NCBI GenBank assembly: GCA_024698925.1
Contig: JAILQO010000031.1
Span: 1-64,000, forward strand
Reading direction: 5' to 3'
Length of the DNA: 64,000 nt
From: Bacteroidaceae bacterium
Lineage (GTDB): Bacteria > Bacteroidota > Bacteroidia > Bacteroidales > Bacteroidaceae
In this document: positions 10,496 to 21,211 of the stretch, piece after piece
Position numbering within the stretch: position 1 is the first letter of the stretch
Layout of the letters: the number at the start of each line of letters is the position of its first letter
The notes under the pieces: generated by a model
The model's input: the letters and a program-made list of their open reading frames with translations, nothing else
The model's database searches: none
What the model was told of the DNA's origin: nothing
Position numbers and translations under genes: made by a program

Positions 10496-10967
10496 AAGGT
10501 ATCATTGCCAGCATATCGGCGAGTTTCTCGACACCCTCCTGCAGTGGCTTCTTGGCCATCTGCTTCATGAAGAAGTTGAGTTCTGCGCCGATGGTACATT
10601 TCATTTTGCTCTCGTAGGTCGAAGTCGGGAGCATCTGTATCCAGAGGTTGGCCGCAAGGGGTGCCCCTAAGACCTCGAATTTCACGCATTTCGGGTCATC
10701 GCGCTCCACAATCTGCAGAGAGATGTTACCGATGGGTGACCCTGTAATGCTGATGCTGTCAGCGGTGAATTCCAGTTTCTGCACCAAGTCCTGAATCTGA
10801 GCCAGTTTATCCTCGGGCACCTGACCAGAAGCGCGCAACTGATCCACGAATGCAGGATCGTTCATGCGCTCCTTCATACCCTCTAAGTTACGCAGGTCAG
10901 AGAGTTTGGAGAAGACGCTGGCCTGCGGGTATGGAATCTGCTTAACGTTACTTTCGAATTTTGTCAT
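10485..10967 (-). CDS. SRPBCC/START-like family protein
   Basis: MTKFESNVKQIPYPQASVFSKLSDLRNLEGMKER; ATGA overlap with pyrE stop. Confidence 0.65.
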   Translation of the reverse strand: MTKFESNVKQIPYPQASVFSKLSDLRNLEGMKERMNDPAFVDQLRASGQVPEDKLAQIQDLVQKLEFTADSISITGSPIGNISLQIVERDDPKCVKFEVLGAPLAANLWIQMLPTSTYESKMKCTIGAELNFFMKQMAKKPLQEGVEKLADMLAMIPYGK

Positions 10968-11596
10968 CCGTTCCAGTGTGCCGGATCGCGGCGCCATTCA
11001 TTTAATACTTCCACGTCAGACTCGCGAATATAGTCCGTAGCGAGGGCTTCAGCTACGACGGCCTCGTAGTTGGTCAGCGTTACCAGCTCTACGCCAGCTT
11101 CCTTGAACGCCTTCTTGGCGACATCGAAGCCATAGGTGTAGGCAGCTACCATACCGATTACATCGCAGGCATTGTTACGAATAGCCTCAACTGCCTTCAA
11201 ACTGCTGCCGCCTGTGGAGATAAGGTCCTCAACAACCACCACTTTCATGCCGGGTCGCAGTTCGCCCTCGATGAGGTTTTCCAGACCGTGATCCTTGGGT
11301 TTGGAACGGACATAGACAAAGGGGAGTGATAGCGTATCAGCCACTAACGCACCTTGAGGAATAGCACCAGTAGCTACGCCGGCAATCGCATCCACCTCAG
11401 GGAAACGTTCCATGATGATGCGTGCCGTTTCTATTTTTACAAAAGAGCGCAAATCCGGATAGGACAGCGTCTTGCGGTTATCGCAATAGAAAGGTGATTT
11501 CCAGCCGCTTGCCCACGTAAACGGATTAGCAGGCTGCAATTTGATAGCCTTGACTTTCAGAAGCTTATTGGCAAAAATCTTTTCCAGTGTTTTCAT
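10964..11596 (-). CDS. pyrE: Orotate phosphoribosyltransferase
   Basis: VVVVEDLISTGGSSL PRPP motif; NPFTWASGWKSPFYCDNRKTLSYP. Confidence 0.95.
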   Translation of the reverse strand: MKTLEKIFANKLLKVKAIKLQPANPFTWASGWKSPFYCDNRKTLSYPDLRSFVKIETARIIMERFPEVDAIAGVATGAIPQGALVADTLSLPFVYVRSKPKDHGLENLIEGELRPGMKVVVVEDLISTGGSSLKAVEAIRNNACDVIGMVAAYTYGFDVAKKAFKEAGVELVTLTNYEAVVAEALATDYIRESDVEVLNEWRRDPAHWNG

Positions 11597-11758
11597 ATAT
11601 CTTTCGTTTTACCGGTGCAAAGGTACGACTTTTTCGTGGAAAGGACACACATTCCACATAACAATTCGTAAAAAATAGGCCAAATATTTTGCAGAATGAC
11701 AGAAAACGCCTACTTTTGCCGACACTTTTCTATAAACATCAAACACATTTTTAATGTC

Positions 11759-13126
11759 ATGAAAGAAAGACAAAAGCGGTTCTTCTTGCCAGAGAGCGAG
11801 ATACCGACACAGTGGTACAACATCCAGGCAGACATGGTCAACAAGCCCATGCCGCCCCTCAACCCTGCTACGAAGGAGCCCCTCAAGGCAGAGGATCTCT
11901 TCCCCATCTTCGCAGAGGAGTTGGCACGACAGGAGATGAACCAAACCGACGCATGGATCGATATTCCCGAGCCCGTGCGTGAGATGTATAAGTACTACCG
12001 TTCCACCCCGCTGGTACGTGCCTACGGACTGGAGGAAGCCCTTGGGACACCCGCTCATATCTATTTCAAGAATGAGAGCGTATCGCCCGTCGGCAGCCAC
12101 AAGTTGAACTCAGCCCTCGCACAGGCTTATTATAATAAGGTGCAGGGTGTCACCAATATCACCACTGAGACCGGTGCCGGTCAGTGGGGTGCAGCCCTTT
12201 CCTACGCCGCCAAGGTATTTGGCCTTGAGTGCGCTGTTTATCAGGTGAAGATCAGCTATAATCAGAAACCCTACCGCCGCAGCATCATGCAGACTTTCGG
12301 CGCGACCGTCGAGGCTTCGCCCTCTATGTCCACACGTGCAGGTAAGGACATCATCACACGCGACCCGATGAACCAAGGTTCGCTCGGCACGGCCATCTCT
12401 GAGGCTATCGAGCTGGCGATGTCCACTCCTAACTGCAAATACACGTTAGGCTCTGTACTCAACCACGTAGCTCTCCATCAGACGGTGATCGGTCTGGAGG
12501 CAGAGAAGCAGATGGCGATGGCTGGCGAGTATCCCGACATGGTGATTGCCTGCTTCGGTGGCGGTAGCAACTTCGGTGGCATCTCCTTCCCCTTCATGCG
12601 TCACAACATCCTTGATGGCAAGAAGACACAGTTCATCGCTGCAGAGCCCTCTTCCTGCCCCAAGCTCACCCGTGGTGTGTTCCAGTACGACTTCGGTGAT
12701 GAGGCTGGTTATACGCCCCTGCTGCCTATGTTCACGCTGGGCCACAACTTCATGCCCGCTAACATCCATGCCGGTGGTCTCCGCTACCACGGTGCCGGTG
12801 TCATCGTCAGCCAGCTGTTGAAGGATGGTTACATGGGTGCTGTAGATATTCCACAGCTCGAGACCTTCGAGGCTGGAACTCTCTTTGCCCGTGCCGAAGG
12901 TATCATTCCCGCTCCCGAGAGCTGCCACGCCATCGCTGCTACCATTCGCGAAGCCCTGAAGTGCAAGGAGAGCGGCGAGGAGAAGGTCATCCTCTTTAAC
13001 CTCAGTGGACACGGTCTCATCGACATGAGCGCCTATGACCAATACCTCTCCGGCAATCTCCAGAACTACGAGGTCACGGACGAGCTCGTAGCAGAGAACC
13101 TAGCCAAACTCGAAAAGATTATCTGA
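11759..13126 (+). CDS. trpB: Tryptophan synthase beta-like (TrpB2 type)
   Basis: GRPTPL-equivalent RSTPLVRAYGLEEAL; VGSHKLNSALAQAYY; N-terminal extension typical of TrpB2. Confidence 0.9.
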   Translation: MKERQKRFFLPESEIPTQWYNIQADMVNKPMPPLNPATKEPLKAEDLFPIFAEELARQEMNQTDAWIDIPEPVREMYKYYRSTPLVRAYGLEEALGTPAHIYFKNESVSPVGSHKLNSALAQAYYNKVQGVTNITTETGAGQWGAALSYAAKVFGLECAVYQVKISYNQKPYRRSIMQTFGATVEASPSMSTRAGKDIITRDPMNQGSLGTAISEAIELAMSTPNCKYTLGSVLNHVALHQTVIGLEAEKQMAMAGEYPDMVIACFGGGSNFGGISFPFMRHNILDGKKTQFIAAEPSSCPKLTRGVFQYDFGDEAGYTPLLPMFTLGHNFMPANIHAGGLRYHGAGVIVSQLLKDGYMGAVDIPQLETFEAGTLFARAEGIIPAPESCHAIAATIREALKCKESGEEKVILFNLSGHGLIDMSAYDQYLSGNLQNYEVTDELVAENLAKLEKII

Positions 13127-13156
13127 TTCCATTTCACATACATTATTATATAATAT

Positions 13157-13192
13157 AATAAGCGGTGGAGTTGAAAGGCTCTGCCGCTTATT
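13157..13192 (+). terminator. Intrinsic-terminator-like hairpin after trpB2
   Basis: AATAAGCGG...CCGCTTATT followed by ATTTTG. Confidence 0.6.
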
Positions 13193-13216
13193 ATTTTGCG
13201 GCATCATCAAGCCAAA

Positions 13217-13258
13217 CGAAACAATAGTGAAAACGAACGAAACAATAGCGAAAATGAA
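13217..13258. repeat. Tandem 21-nt (3 x 7) direct repeat, two copies
   Basis: CGAAACAATAGTGAAAACGAA / CGAAACAATAGCGAAAATGAA. Confidence 0.85.
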
Positions 13259-13394
13259 AAACGGATTTTCCTTTGGCTGTCTAAGAAACAATGTTTACCT
13301 TTGCCCCGTCAAATGCGGTTATCATTTACCCGCAAACATCATCTCATTTACCAACAACAGACTATTATCATTACACACAACATTTGTTTAACCC

Positions 13395-14927
13395 ATGAAA
13401 CAGATTCTAACTACAATCTTCGCGCTGACAGTTGCTACAGCTGCGCAGGCGATAGGAACTATCACGGTGACGGTGAAGAACACCACCCATCAGCACATTA
13501 CGGGCTTCGGCGCCGCGAGTTGTGACGGGGCCATGAAGCCTTATGGCGACGATACAGCACCGGCATCATTGCTCTACAACCCCAAAAACAAGATCTGCCT
13601 GAATATCATGCGCATGGAGATCTCGCCCAGCTTTGAAGGCGATAACTGGGGCGACTACGACTGGAACGGCTCGCTGCCTTCGGCTAAGATTGTCAAGAAG
13701 TATGGCGGCATCGTCTTCGGTACACCTTGGTCGCCTCCCGGTGAATACAAGACCAATGGCGGGGCCAATGGTGGCAAAGTGAACGACAAGGATGATAACG
13801 ATCCGCAAAACGTTCGTGGCAAGCTGCGTGAGGACTGCTATGACAAGTTCTTCCCCTGGCTCAATTCCTTCCTGGCTTGGATGAAGAAGAACGGGGTCAA
13901 CGTGGATGCCGTGTCCATCCAGAACGAGCCCGACTGGTGGGTCAACTACTCTGGCTGTCTCTATAGCCCGCAGGAACTGGTTACTCTGGTCAAGAACTAT
14001 GCCTATATGCTAGACCGTGAGACATACAACGGCGTGAAACTAATCAGTGGCGAGAGCCTGGGCTTCACGCAGAACTATACCGATCCGCTCATGAACGATG
14101 CTACCTGCCGCGAGCAGATTGACATCGTTGCAGGTCACCTCTATGGACATGCTCCCTTGGATTACATGAAGAAGTCGGCCGTACTTGCTGCCAAATACGG
14201 CAAGGAAGTGTGGATGACGGAGCACTCCGTGACGGATTACCTCAAGGACCGCACACCAAACTGGGACGAACAGATCGATTTCGCACAGGAAGTGAACGAG
14301 TGTATGATGGCTGGTTGCACAGGCTATATATATTGGTACATGCGCGCGCATTGGGCCTTTGTCAGTACGGGCGAAACACAATACGGTTCAGAGAACAGGA
14401 CGAAGAACAGACTGCTGCCTCGCGCCTACGTGATGAGCCATTTCTCCAGAAACGTGACGGGCTCCACACGCTTGGAAGCCACAGCTAACGTCACCATGGG
14501 TACGAATTCCGATTTCGAATCGACAGCATACATCAAGGGCGACTCACTCATCGTGATGGCCATCAATGCTGTGGACAAAGAGTACAACCTCAAGCTCCGC
14601 CTCCCCGTCAATGTGAAGAGCGGTACGCATGTGCTGTCAACAGGCAATAAGAAGACGCAACTCTATCAGGAGTCAGAGATTGAGATAGCAGCGCCCGCAA
14701 AGACTATCGTGGTCAACATGCCAGTGAAGAGTCTGAATACGTACATCTTCATGATTGATCGTGGCGAAGATGCTGTAGCAGCACCGAAATTAGCTGGCTG
14801 CGAACTGCCCAGGAGCGCATTCTACGACATGCAGGGCCGCAAGATGAGTACTCCCCACAACGGCCTCTTCATCGAGCAACGCCCCGATGGAACCGTACGC
14901 AAGGTCTATACCTCACGTCGCCAATAA
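13395..14927 (+). CDS. Glycoside hydrolase family 30 (glucuronoxylanase/endo-xylanase-like) with C-terminal sorting-like tail
   Basis: ITGFGAASCDGAM, VSIQNEPDWW, VWMTEHSV; signal peptide; C-terminus YDMQGRKMS...GLFIEQRPDGTVRKVY. Confidence 0.85.
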   Translation: MKQILTTIFALTVATAAQAIGTITVTVKNTTHQHITGFGAASCDGAMKPYGDDTAPASLLYNPKNKICLNIMRMEISPSFEGDNWGDYDWNGSLPSAKIVKKYGGIVFGTPWSPPGEYKTNGGANGGKVNDKDDNDPQNVRGKLREDCYDKFFPWLNSFLAWMKKNGVNVDAVSIQNEPDWWVNYSGCLYSPQELVTLVKNYAYMLDRETYNGVKLISGESLGFTQNYTDPLMNDATCREQIDIVAGHLYGHAPLDYMKKSAVLAAKYGKEVWMTEHSVTDYLKDRTPNWDEQIDFAQEVNECMMAGCTGYIYWYMRAHWAFVSTGETQYGSENRTKNRLLPRAYVMSHFSRNVTGSTRLEATANVTMGTNSDFESTAYIKGDSLIVMAINAVDKEYNLKLRLPVNVKSGTHVLSTGNKKTQLYQESEIEIAAPAKTIVVNMPVKSLNTYIFMIDRGEDAVAAPKLAGCELPRSAFYDMQGRKMSTPHNGLFIEQRPDGTVRKVYTSRRQ

Positions 14928-14956
14928 GAGCCAACATACAGATCAGACAAAGACAA

Positions 14957-14993
14957 AAAGAAAGCGCAACCTGCAAGGGGCTGCGCTTTCTTT
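14957..14993 (+). terminator. Intrinsic terminator
   Basis: AAAGAAAGCGCA...TGCGCTTTCTTT perfect stem. Confidence 0.75.
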
Positions 14994-15034
14994 GTTGACG
15001 GAGCGATGTCCGCGCGTCAGTACTTGTTCATTCC

Positions 15035-15496
<462 letters not shown>

Positions 15497-15553
15497 TTAA
15501 TTGTTATTGATGATGAATGAATCTAAGTTACTATAGATCATTAATGGGCTCTC

Positions 15554-17461
15554 TTACGCAGCCTTCTTGCGGAAGGGCGTGAAGGCCTTGCCGCCACCCT
15601 CGAAGTCAGCATTCTTGAAGAACTCCACGAAGGTGAGACGCATCGGGTGCACGAAGGATGAAATCATGCAGAGACCGAAGTTGATACCATGACCCAGCAG
15701 CAGGATGAGCAGCATCGGTAGCCAGCGGATGAGCCAAGGCAGCGAGGACGTAAGCTCAATAGCCAGCTGGTTGAACACACCACCAAGGACGCCACCCGTC
15801 AAACCGAGAGCGAAGAGGCGGATGTAGCTTAGCAGGTCGCCCAACAGACCTGTTGCCATTCCATAGATGCTCCACAGACCGCCGCCGAAGTTGATGAAGA
15901 TGTTCTTGTCGGGGTTGTTGTAGAACATGATGCCAAGGGCGGCCACTGCGATGAGCGCATAGAAGACATACTGCAGGAACAACGGCAGGGCTACACCACA
16001 GGCAGGAAGGCCAAAGAGCAGCGTGGCAGACAGCAGGGCCGTAACCCATGAGAACTTGCCTACGCCATACTTCCAACCGCCGTTCTTGACGGCTTTGGCA
16101 CCAGCGAGCGACATACCAATGAGTACCTGTACCAGACCAATCAGGACGGAGAAGACCATCATCGGCGCATAGCCGAAGGGCTTGTAGTTGTTCTCATTGA
16201 TGAACAGGTGCTTGACGGGTGATAGGAAGGCCCAATCCTGTTGCGAGAGGTCGATACCGAAGAAGGAGCCAGTCAGGAAACCGACGACCATCGTGGTGGC
16301 ACCGAGCCAGCAACCCAACTTGGCATAAGCCTTGATATCAGGCATCGCCTTCAGGAGCCAGAGGCTGACGGCAAGGATCAGGAGACCATAGCCGGCATCG
16401 CCCATACAGAGGCCGAAGAACAGCATGAAGAACGGTGCGAAGAAGATGGTGGGATCCAGGTCGCGATAGTTGGGCAGCGAGTACATCTTAAGGATAGGCT
16501 CGAAGAGGCTGCTGTAGCTGTCGTTCTTGATCTCAATGGGAACCTTGTCGCCTTCAACGGGATCAGCCATCTCATAGAAGATACCTGCTGCATCCAGTGC
16601 GGAGGTGACCTCTGCGGCATCGTCTGTCTTCACCCAGCCCTCCATCAGGCGTACAACGCCATCAGCCACATCCTCGTGACTCAACTGCACACGTGCTAAC
16701 GAGATGCAGTCGTCGTTCTGCAGTTTGGCAGCCTCAACGACAGCGCGTTTCTCGAGGGCGAGGTGCAGCTGTTGCTGATGGATATCGTGGAGGCGCTGTT
16801 TCTGATCAGCCTTCTCCTTGATATAATAGGAGAGGGGGTGCTCAGGCAGCGTAAGGTGCTCTGCAGCGATATTCGGTTGCGAAGATACGGCTGCGGAATC
16901 TGTTGACGAGAAAGTCACGAAATAGGTTTTCTTGTTCTCCTCGGCGACGGGAGTCGCGAAGTACTCATCAGCCCATTGCTGACGGAAGCTCTTGGGGGAG
17001 CAACGGAAGAAATGAATGCTGCAGTGTGTATCGGCCTCGAGCGCACGGAGGTCGTCCCATGAGAACTCGCCAAAGGGCTCCAGCTGAGCGATGGCCTTGT
17101 CTGCATCGTCAATTGCATGACGTGTGGCAATCTCATCGGCTGTAAGCTGTTCCAGCTTCTCCACGATGGAAAGGCCGGAGAGCTCAGTGGGGGGTGCTGC
17201 GGCAGCAGTTGCCTCGAAGGAAAGGGCCTCTGCATCGCCGGCTTTCTTAGCCTTCTCGTAGGCGGCAGCAGCATAGGACATGGACTTGAGTGCCGTCTTG
17301 AAGCGCTCGTCAAGGGCCAGCGCATCCTGAAGCTCAGGGCTGGTAGCACCTGCTTGGAGCTCCACAACGTGTACGACACCTAATTGTCGCAGCTGTTCAA
17401 TGAAAGGAGCGTACTCCTTGTCTGTGACCAAGAAGGTCAACTTTTTCATTCCCAGTATCAT
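15554..17461 (-). CDS. V/A-type ATP synthase subunit I
   Basis: N-terminal KKLTFLVTDKEYAPFIEQLRQLGVVHV; C-terminal multi-TM FFGLCMGDAGYG, SYIRLFALGLTGGVL. Confidence 0.93.
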   Translation of the reverse strand: MILGMKKLTFLVTDKEYAPFIEQLRQLGVVHVVELQAGATSPELQDALALDERFKTALKSMSYAAAAYEKAKKAGDAEALSFEATAAAAPPTELSGLSIVEKLEQLTADEIATRHAIDDADKAIAQLEPFGEFSWDDLRALEADTHCSIHFFRCSPKSFRQQWADEYFATPVAEENKKTYFVTFSSTDSAAVSSQPNIAAEHLTLPEHPLSYYIKEKADQKQRLHDIHQQQLHLALEKRAVVEAAKLQNDDCISLARVQLSHEDVADGVVRLMEGWVKTDDAAEVTSALDAAGIFYEMADPVEGDKVPIEIKNDSYSSLFEPILKMYSLPNYRDLDPTIFFAPFFMLFFGLCMGDAGYGLLILAVSLWLLKAMPDIKAYAKLGCWLGATTMVVGFLTGSFFGIDLSQQDWAFLSPVKHLFINENNYKPFGYAPMMVFSVLIGLVQVLIGMSLAGAKAVKNGGWKYGVGKFSWVTALLSATLLFGLPACGVALPLFLQYVFYALIAVAALGIMFYNNPDKNIFINFGGGLWSIYGMATGLLGDLLSYIRLFALGLTGGVLGGVFNQLAIELTSSLPWLIRWLPMLLILLLGHGINFGLCMISSFVHPMRLTFVEFFKNADFEGGGKAFTPFRKKAA

Positions 17462-18105
17462 GCGGCATCCTCCTTTCCGTCTTCCTCGCCCTTCGATGCG
17501 GCAGCTTCTTCAGCGGCACGCTTTTCCTGCAGAGACTTGAGGATCTTTTGTGAAGATTTGGAGAGGTTCTCCTCGTCCTCCATGAATCGCTTAATCTTGC
17601 GCACCGCCTCTTGGAAGCCTGGAATCTGAACCTTCTCGAAGAGGTTCACTTTCTGGGTGGTCTTGCGGCGGGCGTGTTCCAACAGGTCGCATTTGGCAAC
17701 GGCGAACTCGCGCTCGACGGCTGTCTTGGCAAGGCCATGCAGGAGGTTGATACCATCGAAGTACCATTTCGGAGCGCTGAAGATACCGAAGGGCTTAGCC
17801 TCGAGGCGGATGTTTAGGAGCACCGGCACGCGAACACCGGCAATCTTCTTGACATCCATCTCGATATCCTTCAGCTCTACCAGCGACGCATCGAACTCGC
17901 CCCACAGGGCATACATCGACTCGTAGCCGGCAATCTGAGCCTCGAGCTGGGCCTCCAACGCAGCCACCTCCTCCTTGCAGCGCTTCACCTCAAGGCGCAG
18001 GGCCGTCTCCTTATTCTTGATGATAGGGAGCGTGCGCTGTCGCATCTTGAGTTGCTTCTCAATCTGCTGGAGTGATGTTTTGTTGTATTGAAACTTTATT
18101 GCCAT
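17458..18105 (-). CDS. V/A-type ATP synthase subunit D
   Basis: FQYNKTSLQQIEKQLKMRQRTLPIIKNKETALRLEV coiled-coil; operon position. Confidence 0.85.
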   Translation of the reverse strand: MAIKFQYNKTSLQQIEKQLKMRQRTLPIIKNKETALRLEVKRCKEEVAALEAQLEAQIAGYESMYALWGEFDASLVELKDIEMDVKKIAGVRVPVLLNIRLEAKPFGIFSAPKWYFDGINLLHGLAKTAVEREFAVAKCDLLEHARRKTTQKVNLFEKVQIPGFQEAVRKIKRFMEDEENLSKSSQKILKSLQEKRAAEEAAASKGEEDGKEDAA

Positions 18106-18127
18106 ACTTTATAGTTGACAAGTCTAT

Positions 18128-19450
18128 TTATTTCCAATAGATATCGGTGAACTCTTTCTTAATGTTGACCTCTTCAATCTTGAAGTATTTGCGGAAGAGC
18201 TGCCAGGTGACATCGAGCATCTCGGTCGTATCTACGTTGACATCGATGGCAAGGATGGCGGTAGCATAGTCCTTCGCAAAAGCGAGACAGCGATTGTCAT
18301 AGTCGGTGAGGTCAAAGCCGTTCTCTAGCTTGGTCTTGGCGTTGGCGGCATCAGAGTAGAGTCGGATAGCGGCGTTCATGACCTGCGAGTGATCCTTACG
18401 GGTCTTCTTACCTGCTACAAGCTGCTTCAGACGAGACAGCGAACGGAACGGATCAACGATGACCTTACCCACATCGGAGTCACGACGCAGATAGAGCTGA
18501 CCCTCGGTGATGTAACCCGTATTATCAGGAACGGCGTGAGTAATGTCGCCGCCAGAAAGGGTGGTCACAGCAATGATCGTGATGGAGCCGCCACCAGCCT
18601 CCTCGGGGAACTGTACAGCCTTCTCGTAGATCTTGGCCAAGTCGGAATAGAGAGAACCGGGCATGGAGTCCTTGGAAGGAATCTGGTCCATACGGTTGGA
18701 GACGATGGCGAGAGAGTCAGCGTAAGAGGTCATGTCCGTCAGCAGGACGAGTACAGTCTCATGCTTCTCGACAGCGAAATACTCGGCAGCAGCCAGCGCC
18801 ATATCGGGAATCAGCAGACGTTCTACGGCGGGGTCCTCGGTGGTATTCATGAAAGAAATGATACGGTCCAGAGCTCCTGCATTGGAGAACGTGTTCTTGA
18901 AGAAATAATAGTCGTCGTTGGTCATACCCATACCGCCAAGGATGATCTTATCGACCTTAGCGCGCAGGGCAACCATAGCCATGACCTCATTGAAGGGCTG
19001 GTCGGGGTCGGCGAAGAAAGGAATCTTCTGACCTGATACGAGCGTATTGTTCAAGTCAATACCTGCAATACCCGTTGCAATCAACTCGCTGGGCTGCTTA
19101 CGGCGAACAGGATTCACGCTGGGGCCACCGATAGCGACTTCCTTACCTTCGATAGCTGGACCGCCATCGATAGGTTGACCGTACGCATTGAAGAAGCGGC
19201 CCGCAAGCTGCTCACTGACCTTCAAGGAAGGTGAATGACCGAGGAAGACAACTTCTGCATTGGTGGGGATGCCACCTGTACCCTCAAAGACCTGAAGGGT
19301 CACGTTGTCGCCGATAATTTTCACCACCTGTGCCAACTTGCCGTCGATGGTGGCCAGTTCATCGTAGCCTACGCCTGTTGCCTTCAGCGAACAGGTAGCT
19401 TTCGTAATCTGGCTAATCTTTGTATATATTTTTTGAAAAGCTTGTGCCAT
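18128..19450 (-). CDS. V/A-type ATP synthase subunit B
   Basis: GRFFNAYGQPIDGGP, PFFADPDQPFNEV, YSDLAKIYEKA. Confidence 0.95.
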   Translation of the reverse strand: MAQAFQKIYTKISQITKATCSLKATGVGYDELATIDGKLAQVVKIIGDNVTLQVFEGTGGIPTNAEVVFLGHSPSLKVSEQLAGRFFNAYGQPIDGGPAIEGKEVAIGGPSVNPVRRKQPSELIATGIAGIDLNNTLVSGQKIPFFADPDQPFNEVMAMVALRAKVDKIILGGMGMTNDDYYFFKNTFSNAGALDRIISFMNTTEDPAVERLLIPDMALAAAEYFAVEKHETVLVLLTDMTSYADSLAIVSNRMDQIPSKDSMPGSLYSDLAKIYEKAVQFPEEAGGGSITIIAVTTLSGGDITHAVPDNTGYITEGQLYLRRDSDVGKVIVDPFRSLSRLKQLVAGKKTRKDHSQVMNAAIRLYSDAANAKTKLENGFDLTDYDNRCLAFAKDYATAILAIDVNVDTTEMLDVTWQLFRKYFKIEEVNIKKEFTDIYWK

Positions 19451-19456
19451 AACTGT

Positions 19457-21196
19457 TTACTTGATGAATTCCTCTATCTGTTTCTTGAAGTCGTAGTATT
19501 GTTCGCTCTTGAACTGGCTGTAGTTCCACTGCTTGCACAAGTTAATGAGCTTGCGGAAGAAATCAGTTGCTTCAAGGAAGGTGTCGAACTCAAAGTCGTG
19601 CTCGCAGATCTCAGTGACAAGATTCAGAATCTCCTCCTGACGCTCGATAGGTGTAACAGCATCGACCTCGTCGAAAGCATCCTGCTGAAGCACGACATAG
19701 TCAATGACTTCTGACTTCCAGAATGTGACGTGGTAATCTACGGGTACACCGTCATCACCGAGGATGTTAATCTGTTCGGCAATCTCCTTACCGCGTTGCA
19801 TACGGGTCTTTAGGGCGAGCACCTTGGGAATCCACTCTTCGTTGATGTGGTTCTTGATATATTCTGCAAATTCTGGATATTCGAGATATTTGGAATAAGA
19901 ATCGATAGGATTCACAGCCGGATAACGCTTCTTGTCGGCACGTTCCTGCTCCAGAGCGTAGAAGCAACGAGCCACCTTCTTGGTGTTCTCCGTAACGGGC
20001 TCCTTCAGGTTACCACCAGCGGGTGATACAGTACCGATAAAGGTGATGGAACCTACCTCGCCGTTGTTCAGATAGACATAGCCGGCACGACCGTAGAAGT
20101 TGGAAATCAAGGCAGAGAGGTCCATGGGGAAGGCATCGGGTCCAGGCAGTTCCTCCATACGGTTAGACATTTCGCGCAAAGCCTGTGCCCAACGACTGGT
20201 GGAGTCTGCCATCAGGAGTACGCGCAGACCCATTGAACGATAGTACTCAGCCATCGTCATAGCGGTATAAACGGAGGCCTCACGTGCGGCAACAGGCATG
20301 TTGGAGGTGTTGGCAATAATGATGGTACGCTCCATCAGTTTGCGACCTGTATGGGGATCTTCCAGCTCAGGGAACTCCGTGAAGATTTCAACGACCTCAT
20401 TGGCACGTTCACCGCAGGCGGCGATAATCACGATATCCGCCTCGGCCTGCTTGGAGATGGCGTGCTGGAGCACGGTCTTACCTGTTCCGAAAGGACCCGG
20501 GATGAAGCCCGTACCGCCTTCCACGATGGGGTTGAAGGTATCGATTGTGCGGACGCTGGTCTCAAGAAGCTTGAAAGGACGGGGCTTCTCGCGATAGTTA
20601 GTCATCGCGAATTTAACAGGCCAGTGCTGGATCATGTTCACATCCAAATCTGTGCCGTCCTCGAGGGTGAGGGTTGCAATGGTATCTGTTACTTTGTATT
20701 GTCCAGCCTTTGCAATACTCTTGATGGTGGCTGTTCCTTCCATCTGGAAGGGTGCCATAATCTTCAGGGGCTGGCTGTTCTCCTCGACCTTGCCGAGCCA
20801 GTCGCTGGCTTGAACCTTGTCGCCTACCTTGGCAATCGGTTCGAAGTCCCAAAGACGTTCGCGATCCAACGGGTCTGTATATTGACCGCGCTTGAGGAAA
20901 ACACCCTCCATCTTGTCGAGGTCGTTCTGCAGACCATCGTAGTTCTTGCTGAGCATACCCGGGGCGAGCTGCACTTCCAGCATGTGGCCCGTGAACTCAG
21001 CCACAGCACCTACCTTCAGTCCGCGGGTGCTCTCAAATACCTGCACATAGACATCCTGACCGACGACCTTGATAACCTCACTCATGAGGCGGTCACCGCC
21101 GGTCTCGATATAGCAGATTTCACCCTGCTTCACTGGACCGTCTACGCGGAGCGTTACCATATTGGCGATAACGCCACTTACTGTTCCTTTTGTCAT
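19457..21196 (-). CDS. V/A-type ATP synthase catalytic subunit A
   Basis: GPFGTGKTVLQH Walker A; MADSTSRWAQALRE. Confidence 0.97.
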   Translation of the reverse strand: MTKGTVSGVIANMVTLRVDGPVKQGEICYIETGGDRLMSEVIKVVGQDVYVQVFESTRGLKVGAVAEFTGHMLEVQLAPGMLSKNYDGLQNDLDKMEGVFLKRGQYTDPLDRERLWDFEPIAKVGDKVQASDWLGKVEENSQPLKIMAPFQMEGTATIKSIAKAGQYKVTDTIATLTLEDGTDLDVNMIQHWPVKFAMTNYREKPRPFKLLETSVRTIDTFNPIVEGGTGFIPGPFGTGKTVLQHAISKQAEADIVIIAACGERANEVVEIFTEFPELEDPHTGRKLMERTIIIANTSNMPVAAREASVYTAMTMAEYYRSMGLRVLLMADSTSRWAQALREMSNRMEELPGPDAFPMDLSALISNFYGRAGYVYLNNGEVGSITFIGTVSPAGGNLKEPVTENTKKVARCFYALEQERADKKRYPAVNPIDSYSKYLEYPEFAEYIKNHINEEWIPKVLALKTRMQRGKEIAEQINILGDDGVPVDYHVTFWKSEVIDYVVLQQDAFDEVDAVTPIERQEEILNLVTEICEHDFEFDTFLEATDFFRKLINLCKQWNYSQFKSEQYYDFKKQIEEFIK

Positions 21197-21211
21197 ATCT
21201 TTTTGATTTGT

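Noticed and set aside
11759-13126. Orphan trpB without trpA as a novel system
   Set aside because: Stand-alone TrpB2 genes are well known.
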